The notes under the pieces are model-generated. The model was not told where the DNA came from and searched no databases. It saw nothing but the letters and a program-made list of their open reading frames with translations. Shown piece by piece: positions 6,272 through 12,810 of a DNA stretch of 15,204 nt (the first letter of the stretch is position 1; the number at the start of each line of letters is the position of its first letter). Source of the DNA: Elusimicrobia bacterium RIFOXYB2_FULL_49_7 (lineage in GTDB: Bacteria > Fibrobacterota > OXYB2-FULL-49-7). The stretch lies in assembly GCA_001800515.1 (NCBI GenBank), contig MGVN01000107.1:1-15204 (forward strand), read 5' to 3'. The position numbers were made by a program, and so were the translations under genes.

Positions 6272-8101
6272 ATGTGCGGAATCGTCGGTTATATCGGAAA
6301 AAAAGCGGCTCTGCCGATTGTCATCAACGGGATTTCCAGACTGGATTACCGCGGGTATGATTCCGTGGGCATCACGCTGCTTGAGGAAAACAAACTATCC
6401 ACCTTCAAAGCCAAAGGCAAAATAGACAATCTGCAAAAAAAACTGGATCAGAAAACGTCCAAAGCCTCCGTCGGCATCGGCCATACCCGTTGGGCCACTC
6501 ATGGAAAGCCCTCGGTTAAAAACGCCCACCCGCACTTGAGCCAAAACCGGGAGATCGCAATTGTTCACAACGGCATCATTGAGAACCATCAGACCCTTCG
6601 CGCTTTTCTAACCGGTAAAGGTTATGTTTTCCGTTCCGAGACGGATACGGAAAGTGTGGCGCATCTGGTTGAATACTGCTATCATGGAAATCTGGAAGAA
6701 GCCGTGGTCTCCGCGCTCAAGGAAATTCAGGGAACCTATGGCCTCTGCATCCTGTCGGCTAAAGAAAGAGAATTAATCGTTGCGCGGCGGGGCAGTCCCA
6801 TCATTATCGGTATCATTCATACCGGGGAATATATTGTGGCTTCCGACCTGACCGCCATTTCCGAACACACTAACAATATCATCTATTTATCCGATAATGA
6901 TGTCGCGGTCCTCAACGAAACCGGCTACCGCATCTTCAACCTGAAGGAAGAAAAGATCAGCCGGAAGGTGGAAAAGATCTCTTGGTCCTTAAGCGCCATT
7001 GAAAAAGGCAGCTTCAAACATTTCATGCACAAGGAGATTTTCGAGCAACCCGATGCCCTCAAACGGCTCCTGGCCGGTAAATATGACGCCAAAAACAGCA
7101 TCCCGAAATTCGGCGGAATCAATATTAAAGAACTGGACCTCAAGAATATCCAGCGGGTCATTATTCTGGCTTGCGGCACCAGTTGGCATGCGGGTTTGGT
7201 GGGTGAATACTACCTTGAAAAGTATGCCGGGCTTCAGGTGGAGGTGGAATATGCCTCCGAATTTCTCTGCAAGGCTGAACAACTTTCCTACCGCGATCTG
7301 GTCATTGCCATCAGCCAATCCGGGGAGACCATGGACACACTCCTGGCACTCCGCAAAGCCGTGTCGCAAAGCGCCTTGAGTCTCGGGCTCATCAATTCCG
7401 TGGGCAGCACCATTGCCCGGGAGGTCGACGGCGGTCTCTATCTGCACGTCGGACCGGAAATCGGCGTGGCCAGCACCAAAGCCTTTACCGGACAAGTCTT
7501 AAGCCTTTTTCTCCTCTCCCTTTATCTCGGCCGGGTACGCGGTTGTCTGAAAGCCGCGGAATGCGATGCACTGTTTAAACAGGCGCGAGCGCTTCCTCTT
7601 CTTCTGAAGGGGCAGCTTAAGGGGGAAAGGGCCATCATTGCCATTGCCCGGCGTTTTAAACGGGCGCCTAATTTCATTTTTCTGGGTCGGGGCATTCATT
7701 TTCCAACCGCGCTTGAAGGGGCGCTTAAACTCAAGGAGCTTTCCTATATCCATGCCGAAGGTTATCCTGCCGGTGAAATGAAGCACGGCCCCATTGCATT
7801 GGTCGATAAAAAGATGCCGGTGGTCTTTGTCGTGAAAAAGGACGACGGGCATAGCAAAATTCTAAGTAATATCGAAGAAATCAGAGCTCGAAAAGGAATC
7901 ATCCTCTCGCTGATTGAAGAGAATGACAAAGACGTCCGAAAAAAATCGGATTATGTCATTAAAGTCCCAAGCACGATTCCGGATCTTTCCCCTATTGTCT
8001 ACATCCTGCCGCTGCAGCTTCTGGCCTACCATATCGCACGGTTGCGCGGTTGCGAAATCGACAAACCGCGCAATCTGGCCAAAGCCGTGACCGTACAATA
8101 A
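6272..8101 (+). CDS. glmS: Glutamine--fructose-6-phosphate aminotransferase (isomerizing)
   Basis: GlmS makes glucosamine-6-phosphate from fructose-6-phosphate and glutamine, the first committed step to UDP-GlcNAc, peptidoglycan and lipopolysaccharide. The 609-residue length equals that of the E. coli enzyme. The N-terminal Ntn glutaminase starts MCGIVGYIG, with Cys2 becoming the nucleophile after Met removal. GHTRWATHG lies at 70-78 and VHNGIIEN at 98-105. Two SIS sugar-isomerase domains follow: CGTSWHAG from Cys301 with AISQSGETMDT downstream, then EGALKLKELSYIHAEGYPAG and MKHGP near 480-505. It ends with the typical DKPRNLAKAVTV. An AGGAG Shine-Dalgarno precedes the ATG. The gap from the PHP gene is only 11 bp, so there is no room for a glmS riboswitch directly upstream. 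No sign of damage. Confidence 0.98.
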   Translation: MCGIVGYIGKKAALPIVINGISRLDYRGYDSVGITLLEENKLSTFKAKGKIDNLQKKLDQKTSKASVGIGHTRWATHGKPSVKNAHPHLSQNREIAIVHNGIIENHQTLRAFLTGKGYVFRSETDTESVAHLVEYCYHGNLEEAVVSALKEIQGTYGLCILSAKERELIVARRGSPIIIGIIHTGEYIVASDLTAISEHTNNIIYLSDNDVAVLNETGYRIFNLKEEKISRKVEKISWSLSAIEKGSFKHFMHKEIFEQPDALKRLLAGKYDAKNSIPKFGGINIKELDLKNIQRVIILACGTSWHAGLVGEYYLEKYAGLQVEVEYASEFLCKAEQLSYRDLVIAISQSGETMDTLLALRKAVSQSALSLGLINSVGSTIAREVDGGLYLHVGPEIGVASTKAFTGQVLSLFLLSLYLGRVRGCLKAAECDALFKQARALPLLLKGQLKGERAIIAIARRFKRAPNFIFLGRGIHFPTALEGALKLKELSYIHAEGYPAGEMKHGPIALVDKKMPVVFVVKKDDGHSKILSNIEEIRARKGIILSLIEENDKDVRKKSDYVIKVPSTIPDLSPIVYILPLQLLAYHIARLRGCEIDKPRNLAKAVTVQ

Positions 8102-8109
8102 AATTGGCC

Positions 8110-8884
8110 ATGCAAGATAGAAGGGGTGTCGTGAAAGTAACGGCTCGAACAACAAACCATTCTTTCAAATCCGATACGTGTTGAAAAAGAATATCAGGGG
8201 CCCTATTGGGGCGACCTGCATATCCATTCGAAGCTGTCGTCGGATGGAATGGGTGATATTCCCTTTGAATATGCGCGGGACGCAAGCGGTCTCGACTTTG
8301 CCGCGGTCACGGACCATGTGGATTCCATCGGCCCCGACGGCTACCGAATCCTGAAGGATTGGCATGCATGTACCCATGCGGACGGGCGCTTTGTTGCCAT
8401 CCCGGCGGATGAAAGAAGTCCCGTCTCCTTAGGCGGCCACCATAACCTTTATTTTGCGGACTGGGAAACTTTTGAGCGCCATTTTTCACCCTGCGGTACT
8501 TTGGATAAATCTGCTGTTGCAGCCCAATCCCGGGACTTGCAATTGCTTGACCCGCAATACGCCATGCTCATCCCCCACCATACCGGAATCAATTTCCGTA
8601 GCCTGCCCAAACCGCCCTACAAGGGGTGCGTCGTGGACTGGAATGACTGGAACGACCCGGGCCTCCGGCCGGTCATGGAAATATATTCGCACCACGGTCA
8701 AAGCGAACTCTATGCACCCGACCACCCGCTCGCTTACGAAGCCCCGCATGGCGAGGGACTGGATGCGGATTTTGTTTTCGAGGAAACGGTAACAGACGCT
8801 GCGGTCTATTACGTCCGGGTGATGCAGGAACCCATTGAATGGCCGGACATGGCTTGGAGCAGTCCCATCTGGGTCGACGTGTGA
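8110..8884 (+). pseudogene. Decayed DUF3604-type PHP protein (5'-truncated, frameshifted, internally deleted)
   Basis: The frame ending at 8884 encodes SNPIRVEKEYQGPYWGDLHI then HSKLSSDGMG, the hallmark entry to a DUF3604 PHP-like domain, and ends YYVRVMQ and AWSSPIWVDV, the usual family C-terminus. In this frame a stop lies at 8138-8140 and no ATG, GTG or TTG occurs before 8249. An ATG at 8249 would omit the HIH metal motif (8219-8227). A second frame from ATG 8110 reads MQDRRGVVKVTARTTNHSF, which fits the piece expected just before SNPIRVE; joining them needs one base dropped around 8161-8164. The normal 150-plus-residue front part is missing. The usual middle and late PHP part (a GSDDH-like motif and the AVYA region) is absent between DHPLAYEAPHGEGL and DADFVFEET, around 8745-8770. 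I infer a remnant. A sequencing indel could explain the frameshift only. Confidence 0.75.
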
Positions 8885-8930
8885 GGCGAGTAGGTTTTAT
8901 TGAGAACGGAACCGACTTTTAACGGGATAC

Positions 8931-8986
8931 TAAAATATTAATCCGGACACTTATTTCGTAAAATCAGTTTTCGGTACAATATTTTA
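8931..8986. repeat. Long-range inverted repeat with inner hairpin
   Basis: TAAAATATT (8931-8939) and AATATTTTA (8978-8986) are perfect 9-bp complementary arms. Between them CGTAAAA, TCAG, TTTTCG (about 8958-8974) can form a smaller stem with one bulged base. It follows the DUF3604 remnant by about 45 bp and could be a degenerate terminator or processing hairpin. No T-run follows directly on the plus strand. Confidence 0.35.
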
Positions 8987-9074
8987 TCCTGGGTCGTTAT
9001 TTTAAGAAAATAGATTCCTGAATCCTGTTTTGTCACGTTTTGAGAACTTTTCTGCTGATTTATAAAACGGTAAA

Positions 9075-9102
9075 TTTGCCTTTTTCGGCAAAAACAGGCA
9101 AA
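9075..9102. repeat. Hairpin-forming inverted repeat
   Basis: TTTGCC (9075-9080) pairs with GGCAAA (9097-9102), and TTTTT (9081-9085) pairs with AAAAA (9090-9094) around the loop CGGC, with CA bulged. This gives an 11-bp hairpin with one 2-base bulge. There is no downstream T-tract on the plus strand, so it is not a canonical terminator. A regulatory or RNA-stability role is possible. Confidence 0.4.
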
Positions 9103-9111
9103 ACCTTTAGC

Positions 9112-9128
9112 GATTAAATCCGTTAATC
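9112..9128. repeat. Small palindrome in the fliO upstream region
   Basis: GATTAA (9112-9117) and TTAATC (9123-9128) are perfect 6-bp arms around ATCCG. The size and spacing resemble a dimeric regulator site, but in AT-rich DNA such palindromes also arise by chance. Confidence 0.25.
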
Positions 9129-9238
9129 AAAATTAATGTCCCAATCCGGCTTCATGTTATACATCAATATATTATGACCGTTAAAAGGGGTATTCGATAA
9201 TTTGGGCATGGTTATTGATAAATCCGCCCATAGGGATT

Positions 9239-9252
9239 AGTGTCTTTACACT
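9239..9252 (+). promoter_or_regulatory. Small hairpin directly before the fliO ribosome site
   Basis: AGTGT (9239-9243) and ACACT (9248-9252) form a perfect 5-bp stem with a CTTT loop, ending 2-3 bases before the AAAAGGG Shine-Dalgarno of fliO. In the leader RNA it could affect ribosome access or 5'-end stability. It is short, so this is a suggestion only. Confidence 0.3.
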
Positions 9253-9267
9253 GAAAAGGGAATGATT

Positions 9268-9888
9268 ATGGGAATTCGTTTTGCACTGCTGTTCTGTTTT
9301 TTTCTTTTTTTCAACCTCTCTTTTGGCGCAGACTCCATAGCCGCTGCGTCCACACCAGGAACACCTGCATCGGAAAAAGAATTCGATATGGGGAAACTGC
9401 GTGCCGAACTCCTGAACGAAGCGGCCGGTTTGAAAGAGAAAAAAGAGGAAAAACGATACCGTTCCTCAGGCTCCAAAGAAGCCATCATGCTGACCTTAAA
9501 GGCCATGTTTTACATCAGCATTATCTCAGTGCTGTTGTATTATGCCATCCGCTTCCTGAAAAAAGGGATGTTCGGCCGCGGTCTTTCCAGACGATTGGGT
9601 GGACGGAGCGTGCAAATTCTGGAAAGCGTCACCCTCGGTCAAAACCGCTCTCTCACGCTGATCAGAATAGCGGGCCGCGTGTTGCTCCTGGGCGCAACCG
9701 ACAAGGAAATCCGTTCACTCACCACTTTTGAAGACGCAGAAAGCGTGGCAGCCATCAATCGGCAATATGAAGACCCTGTGCCGGTCGTGGCCGCCGGTTT
9801 TTCTAATACGGTCAATGCCTTCCTCGGCCGGCTGAAAGGCGATAGCGCTGTCCGGCCGCTCTCTTCCATGCAGGAAACCAAGGAATAA
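9268..9888 (+). CDS. fliO: Flagellar export-gate assembly protein FliO
   Basis: FliO is a small inner-membrane protein that helps FliP assemble and stay stable in the flagellar type III export gate. The protein has an N-terminal signal-like or membrane segment (about residues 5-22 from the first ATG), a charged linker, a second membrane segment near 80-97 (MLTLKAMFYISIISVLLYYA), then the FliO domain LGGRSVQILESVTLGQNRSL and AGRVLLLGATDKEIRSL. Two in-frame ATGs are possible, 9262 and 9268. The AAAGGG ribosome site ends at 9260, 7 bases before 9268 but only 1 before 9262, so I chose 9268. At roughly 207 residues it is longer than the enterobacterial protein. It leads the co-directional fliO-fliP-fliQ-fliR-flhB series. 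FliO sequences diverge, so gene order strengthens the call. Confidence 0.9.
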   Translation: MGIRFALLFCFFLFFNLSFGADSIAAASTPGTPASEKEFDMGKLRAELLNEAAGLKEKKEEKRYRSSGSKEAIMLTLKAMFYISIISVLLYYAIRFLKKGMFGRGLSRRLGGRSVQILESVTLGQNRSLTLIRIAGRVLLLGATDKEIRSLTTFEDAESVAAINRQYEDPVPVVAAGFSNTVNAFLGRLKGDSAVRPLSSMQETKE

Positions 9889-9897
9889 GGACATCTC

Positions 9898-10650
9898 ATG
9901 AAAACCCGCCTCTTTCCCCTGATCATTCTGACTGCGCTTTTCATGCACTTTGCCGCAGATTCGGCGTCAGCCCAAATCCTGCCTAAAGTGACGCTCGGTT
10001 TTTCCGAATCTAAAACACCGGAAGATGCGGCCGTGACATTGGAACTCATCTTCCTCCTTACGGTCCTGACCATTTCACCTTCGATTCTCATCATGATGAC
10101 CGCCTTTACACGCATTGTGATCGTCCTTTCCTTTGTGCGCCGCGCCTTGGGTACACAGACACTGCCGCCCAACCAGGTGGTCATGGGAATGGCCCTTTTT
10201 CTGACCATCTTTGTCATGATGCCCGCCTTCCAACAGATCAATGACAAGGCGCTCCAGCCCTATTTGGCGGAACAAATCGATTACAAGGTGGCGCTCAAAG
10301 AAGCCATGTCCCCGCTGCGCACTTTCATGCTGCGTCAAGTGGAGGAAAAAGATATCGCCCTGTTCGTGCGCATTTCAAAGATGGACATCCCGCGTAATGT
10401 GGATGATCTGCCGAATACGGTCATCATCCCCGCCTTTATCACCACGGAACTGAAGAAATCCTTCATCATCGGTTTTCTGCTGTATATTCCTTTCTTAGTC
10501 ATTGATATGGTGGTCGCGTCCATCCTCATGTCCATGGGTATGATGATGCTGCCGCCGGTGATGATTTCGCTGCCGTTAAAACTCATCCTGTTCGTGCTGG
10601 TCGACGGATGGCATCTCATTATCCAGCAGATTGTCGTCAGTTTTAATTAA
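9898..10650 (+). CDS. fliP: Flagellar type III export gate protein FliP
   Basis: FliP forms, with FliQ and FliR, the helical export channel at the centre of the flagellar basal body. At 250 residues it has the usual length. A cleavable signal peptide is visible (KTRLFPLIILTALFMHFAA, then SASA), as in most FliP proteins. The conserved core reads MMTAFTRIVIVLSFVRRALG, TQTLPPNQVVMGMALFLTIF, and MMPAFQQINDKALQPY. IPAFITTELKKSF and FLLYIPFLVIDMVV, SMGMMMLPPVMISLPLK and LVDGWHLI follow, all strong family signatures. An AAGGA Shine-Dalgarno sits 6 bases before the ATG, 9 bp after the fliO stop. No anomalies seen. Confidence 0.98.
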   Translation: MKTRLFPLIILTALFMHFAADSASAQILPKVTLGFSESKTPEDAAVTLELIFLLTVLTISPSILIMMTAFTRIVIVLSFVRRALGTQTLPPNQVVMGMALFLTIFVMMPAFQQINDKALQPYLAEQIDYKVALKEAMSPLRTFMLRQVEEKDIALFVRISKMDIPRNVDDLPNTVIIPAFITTELKKSFIIGFLLYIPFLVIDMVVASILMSMGMMMLPPVMISLPLKLILFVLVDGWHLIIQQIVVSFN

Positions 10651-10665
10651 CCTTGGGAGTATGGC

Positions 10666-10935
10666 ATGAACATGTCCATGGTCATTGACATTACGCGTGA
10701 TTCTCTTTTCTTAACCATGTATCTGGCCGGTCCGCTTCTCCTGGTCGGACTGGCGGTCGGTTTGGCCATCGGTATTTTCCAGGCAGTCACCCAAATCCAT
10801 GAAATGACCCTCACCTTTATTCCTAAAATATTGGCCGTGGGCGCGGTTTTTCTGCTGATGCTTCCCTGGATGCTCCAGAAATTCATGGATTTCACCATCA
10901 ACATCTTCAATATGGTCGCCCTGGTCGGGCACTGA
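10666..10935 (+). CDS. fliQ: Flagellar type III export gate protein FliQ
   Basis: FliQ is a small two-helix membrane protein that packs around FliP in the export channel. The 89-residue length is exactly typical. Membrane segments lie near residues 16-38 and 51-72. Family motifs GLAVGLAIGIFQAVTQIHEM and TLTFIPKILAVG are present. The ATG at 10666 has a GGGAG Shine-Dalgarno 7 bases upstream; an ATG at 10661 is in another frame. The stop TGA shares its last A with the fliR ATG, so fliQ and fliR are very likely translationally coupled. Confidence 0.98.
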   Translation: MNMSMVIDITRDSLFLTMYLAGPLLLVGLAVGLAIGIFQAVTQIHEMTLTFIPKILAVGAVFLLMLPWMLQKFMDFTINIFNMVALVGH

Positions 10936-11720
10936 TGCAAACCGTTGCCGATGTCACCGTAGATCAGATTCTCTGCTTTCTGATGGCCTTGACGCGCATC
11001 GGCACCATGATGGCTGTTTTCCCCATTTTAGGCTCTCGCAGCACACCGGTCATGGCCAAAGCCGCCTTTGCGCTGGCCTTGACCATTATTCTCTTTCCCC
11101 TGATCCCGGCCCAAAGCGTCGTGTTACCCACCGGTGTTTTTTCCTTTACCGTGGTTGTGATCAAGGAGATGATGATTGGGATGGTGCTGGGTTTTGCCGG
11201 AAGTCTTTTCTTTGCGGTAATTCAATTCGGCGGAAAAATCATTGACCAGGAAATGGCCTTTGCCATGACCGATGCCATTGATCCGGTCACCGAGACCGAG
11301 ACCACGGCCACAGGCCAGTTCTTCACCATTCTCTTTTCGATCATCTTTCTGCTCATCGGCGGCCACCATATCTTTATCCGGGCCATGGCCTACAGTTTTG
11401 AGAAAATCAACGTGGGGCAGGTCACTTTTGCCTCAGGCCCCATTGCAAAGCACCTCGTCAAGATGACGGCCGACATCTTCATCCTGGGCCTCAAGTTCGC
11501 CTCCCCGATTATGGCAACGCTCATTCTCACCACCGTGATTCTGGGCATCATTGCACGCACCCTGCCGCAGCTCAACATCTTCATCGTGGGACTGCCGCTG
11601 AAAATCGGCATCGGATTCATTGTCATCATCACTTGTTTGCCCGGATTCAACACCCTTTTCCAGAGCATCGTCTTTTCCATGAAAGACGATCTCTACCTAT
11701 TGATGAAACTGATGTCTTAG
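10935..11720 (+). CDS. fliR: Flagellar type III export gate protein FliR
   Basis: FliR completes the FliP5-FliQ4-FliR1 channel complex. The 261-residue length is normal. It is very hydrophobic with about six membrane segments. Recognisable elements are MALTRIGTMMAVFPILGSRS and PVMAKAAFALALTII near the N-terminus, EMMIGMVLGFAGSLFFAVIQ, the conserved GGKIIDQEMAFAM, and PQLNIFIVGLPLKIGIGF in the C-terminal half. It starts at the TGATG overlap with fliQ and has little Shine-Dalgarno of its own, consistent with coupling. flhB follows after 27 bp. Confidence 0.97.
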   Translation: MQTVADVTVDQILCFLMALTRIGTMMAVFPILGSRSTPVMAKAAFALALTIILFPLIPAQSVVLPTGVFSFTVVVIKEMMIGMVLGFAGSLFFAVIQFGGKIIDQEMAFAMTDAIDPVTETETTATGQFFTILFSIIFLLIGGHHIFIRAMAYSFEKINVGQVTFASGPIAKHLVKMTADIFILGLKFASPIMATLILTTVILGIIARTLPQLNIFIVGLPLKIGIGFIVIITCLPGFNTLFQSIVFSMKDDLYLLMKLMS

Positions 11721-11747
11721 CCCTTTGACGGATAATCGGATAATACC

Positions 11748-12809
11748 ATGGCAGACCAAGAAGAAAAAACAGAACAACCTACCGGTAAACGGAAATCCGA
11801 AGCCCGGAACAACGGCCAGGTGCCTAAAAGCCAGGAGCTCAACTCCGTGGCCATGCTGGTCACCGGTTTTTGCCTGCTCTATCTCTATCGCCACCGTCTC
11901 TATGACGGTCTGACCAGCATGATGATCTTGGTTTTTCAGGAAGCCACCCGTTTCACCTTTTCACCGGAAAATGTGATTTTTTATTGCAAAGTAGGTCTTC
12001 TCTGGATGCTTCGCCTATTGGCACCCATCCTGGCCATTCTCCTTGTCGTGGGCGTGGCAATTAATATCCTTCAAACCGGTTTTCTGATGACCCTTAAACC
12101 CATTATGCCGAAAATGAGCAAATTAAACCCATTTTCAGGCCTAAAATCCCTCTTTTCCTTTTCAAAAGTCTTTGATCTGTTTAAAAATTTGGCAAAACTA
12201 TCGCTTATCGGTTGGGTAGCTTATCAGGGAATTAGGGACAATATGCCTATTTTCTTAGGGTTATGGGATTGCAGCCTTGGTCAAACGTTTGAGGTATTAT
12301 TAATAACCATCTTTAAGGTTGGCATGAAAATTGCGATTCTTCTCATCATTCTGGGTATCATTGATTTTATTTATCAGCGGTACAAGAACAACCAGAAGAT
12401 GAAAATGACCAAACATGAAGTTAAAGAAGAGCGAAAACAGATGGAAGGTGATCCCAAAGTGAAGGCAAGAATCCGTTCCATCCAGATGGAGATGGCCCGC
12501 AGGCGTATGATGGGCGAAGTGCCTAAGGCCACGGTAGTTATCACCAACCCAACCTTTATCGCCATAGCGCTTAAATACGAAATGGGTGTAGACAAGGCAC
12601 CCGTTGTACTGGCAAAAGGAAAACGGAAGATTGCTGAGAAAATTAAGGAAATCGCACGGGAAAATAATATCCCCATTGTGGAAGACAAACCGTTGGCCCG
12701 TGCCATGTATGATGTTATCGAAGTGGGGGAACAGATTCCGCAGGAATATTTTACCTCAGTGGCTGAAATTCTTGCCTATGTTTACCGCTTAAAGGAAAAG
12801 GCAGCCTGA
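11748..12809 (+). CDS. flhB: Flagellar export switch protein FlhB, with NPTF cleavage motif
   Basis: FlhB is the export-gate protein that switches substrate class from rod/hook to filament; switching normally needs self-cleavage within its cytoplasmic domain at Asn-Pro of NPTH. The 353-residue length is normal. The start EKTEQPTGKRKSEARNNGQV, then PKSQEL, is classic. Four membrane segments cover about residues 35-210, with LNPFSGLKSLFSFSKVFDL between the second and third. The linker and cytoplasmic domain follow (MTKHEVKEERKQMEGDP). The cleavage motif reads VITNPTFIAIALKYEMG, with Asn267, Pro268, Thr269 and Phe270, so His is replaced by Phe. The gene is otherwise intact and ends with an ordinary PQEYFTSVAEILAYVYRL. 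G+C drops to about 36% in 12121-12420, against about 57% in 11821-11880 (hand counts). Confidence 0.97.
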   Translation: MADQEEKTEQPTGKRKSEARNNGQVPKSQELNSVAMLVTGFCLLYLYRHRLYDGLTSMMILVFQEATRFTFSPENVIFYCKVGLLWMLRLLAPILAILLVVGVAINILQTGFLMTLKPIMPKMSKLNPFSGLKSLFSFSKVFDLFKNLAKLSLIGWVAYQGIRDNMPIFLGLWDCSLGQTFEVLLITIFKVGMKIAILLIILGIIDFIYQRYKNNQKMKMTKHEVKEERKQMEGDPKVKARIRSIQMEMARRRMMGEVPKATVVITNPTFIAIALKYEMGVDKAPVVLAKGKRKIAEKIKEIARENNIPIVEDKPLARAMYDVIEVGEQIPQEYFTSVAEILAYVYRLKEKAA

Positions 12810-12810
12810 T

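Larger units (their letters stand above)
8885..9261. other. AT-rich intergenic region upstream of the flagellar export operon
   Basis: About 375 bp without a credible gene, clearly more AT-rich than the flanking coding DNA. It must hold the promoter for the fliO-flhA operon if that operon starts here, but I found no convincing sigma70, sigma28 or sigma54 site. Weak candidates are TATAAA at 9061-9066 with TTGAGA 15 bp upstream, and TTCGATAA at 9193-9200, which matches 6 of 8 of the sigma28 -10 but lacks its -35. Several inverted repeats lie here and are listed separately. CTTTTAACGG (8916-8925) and its exact complement CCGTTAAAAG (9178-9187) bracket most of the region. Confidence 0.6.

Noticed and set aside
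8249..8884. Intact 211-residue PHP protein starting at ATG 8249
   Set aside because: That start drops the HIH metal-binding motif encoded at 8219-8227 in the same frame, has no good ribosome site, and lacks the front of the family, so I treat the region as a remnant.
9137..9178. Tiny plus-strand peptide frame in the intergenic gap
   Set aside because: Only 13 codons and no ribosome site; not supported as a gene.
9193..9200. Sigma28 flagellar promoter (TTCGATAA)
   Set aside because: The -10-like part matches 6 of 8, but no TAAAGTTT-like -35 is present 11 bp upstream; the TAAA at 9182 is too close.
9202..9218. Sigma54 promoter around TTGGGCATGGTTATTGA
   Set aside because: It lacks the correctly spaced GG and GC dinucleotides of the -24/-12 consensus.
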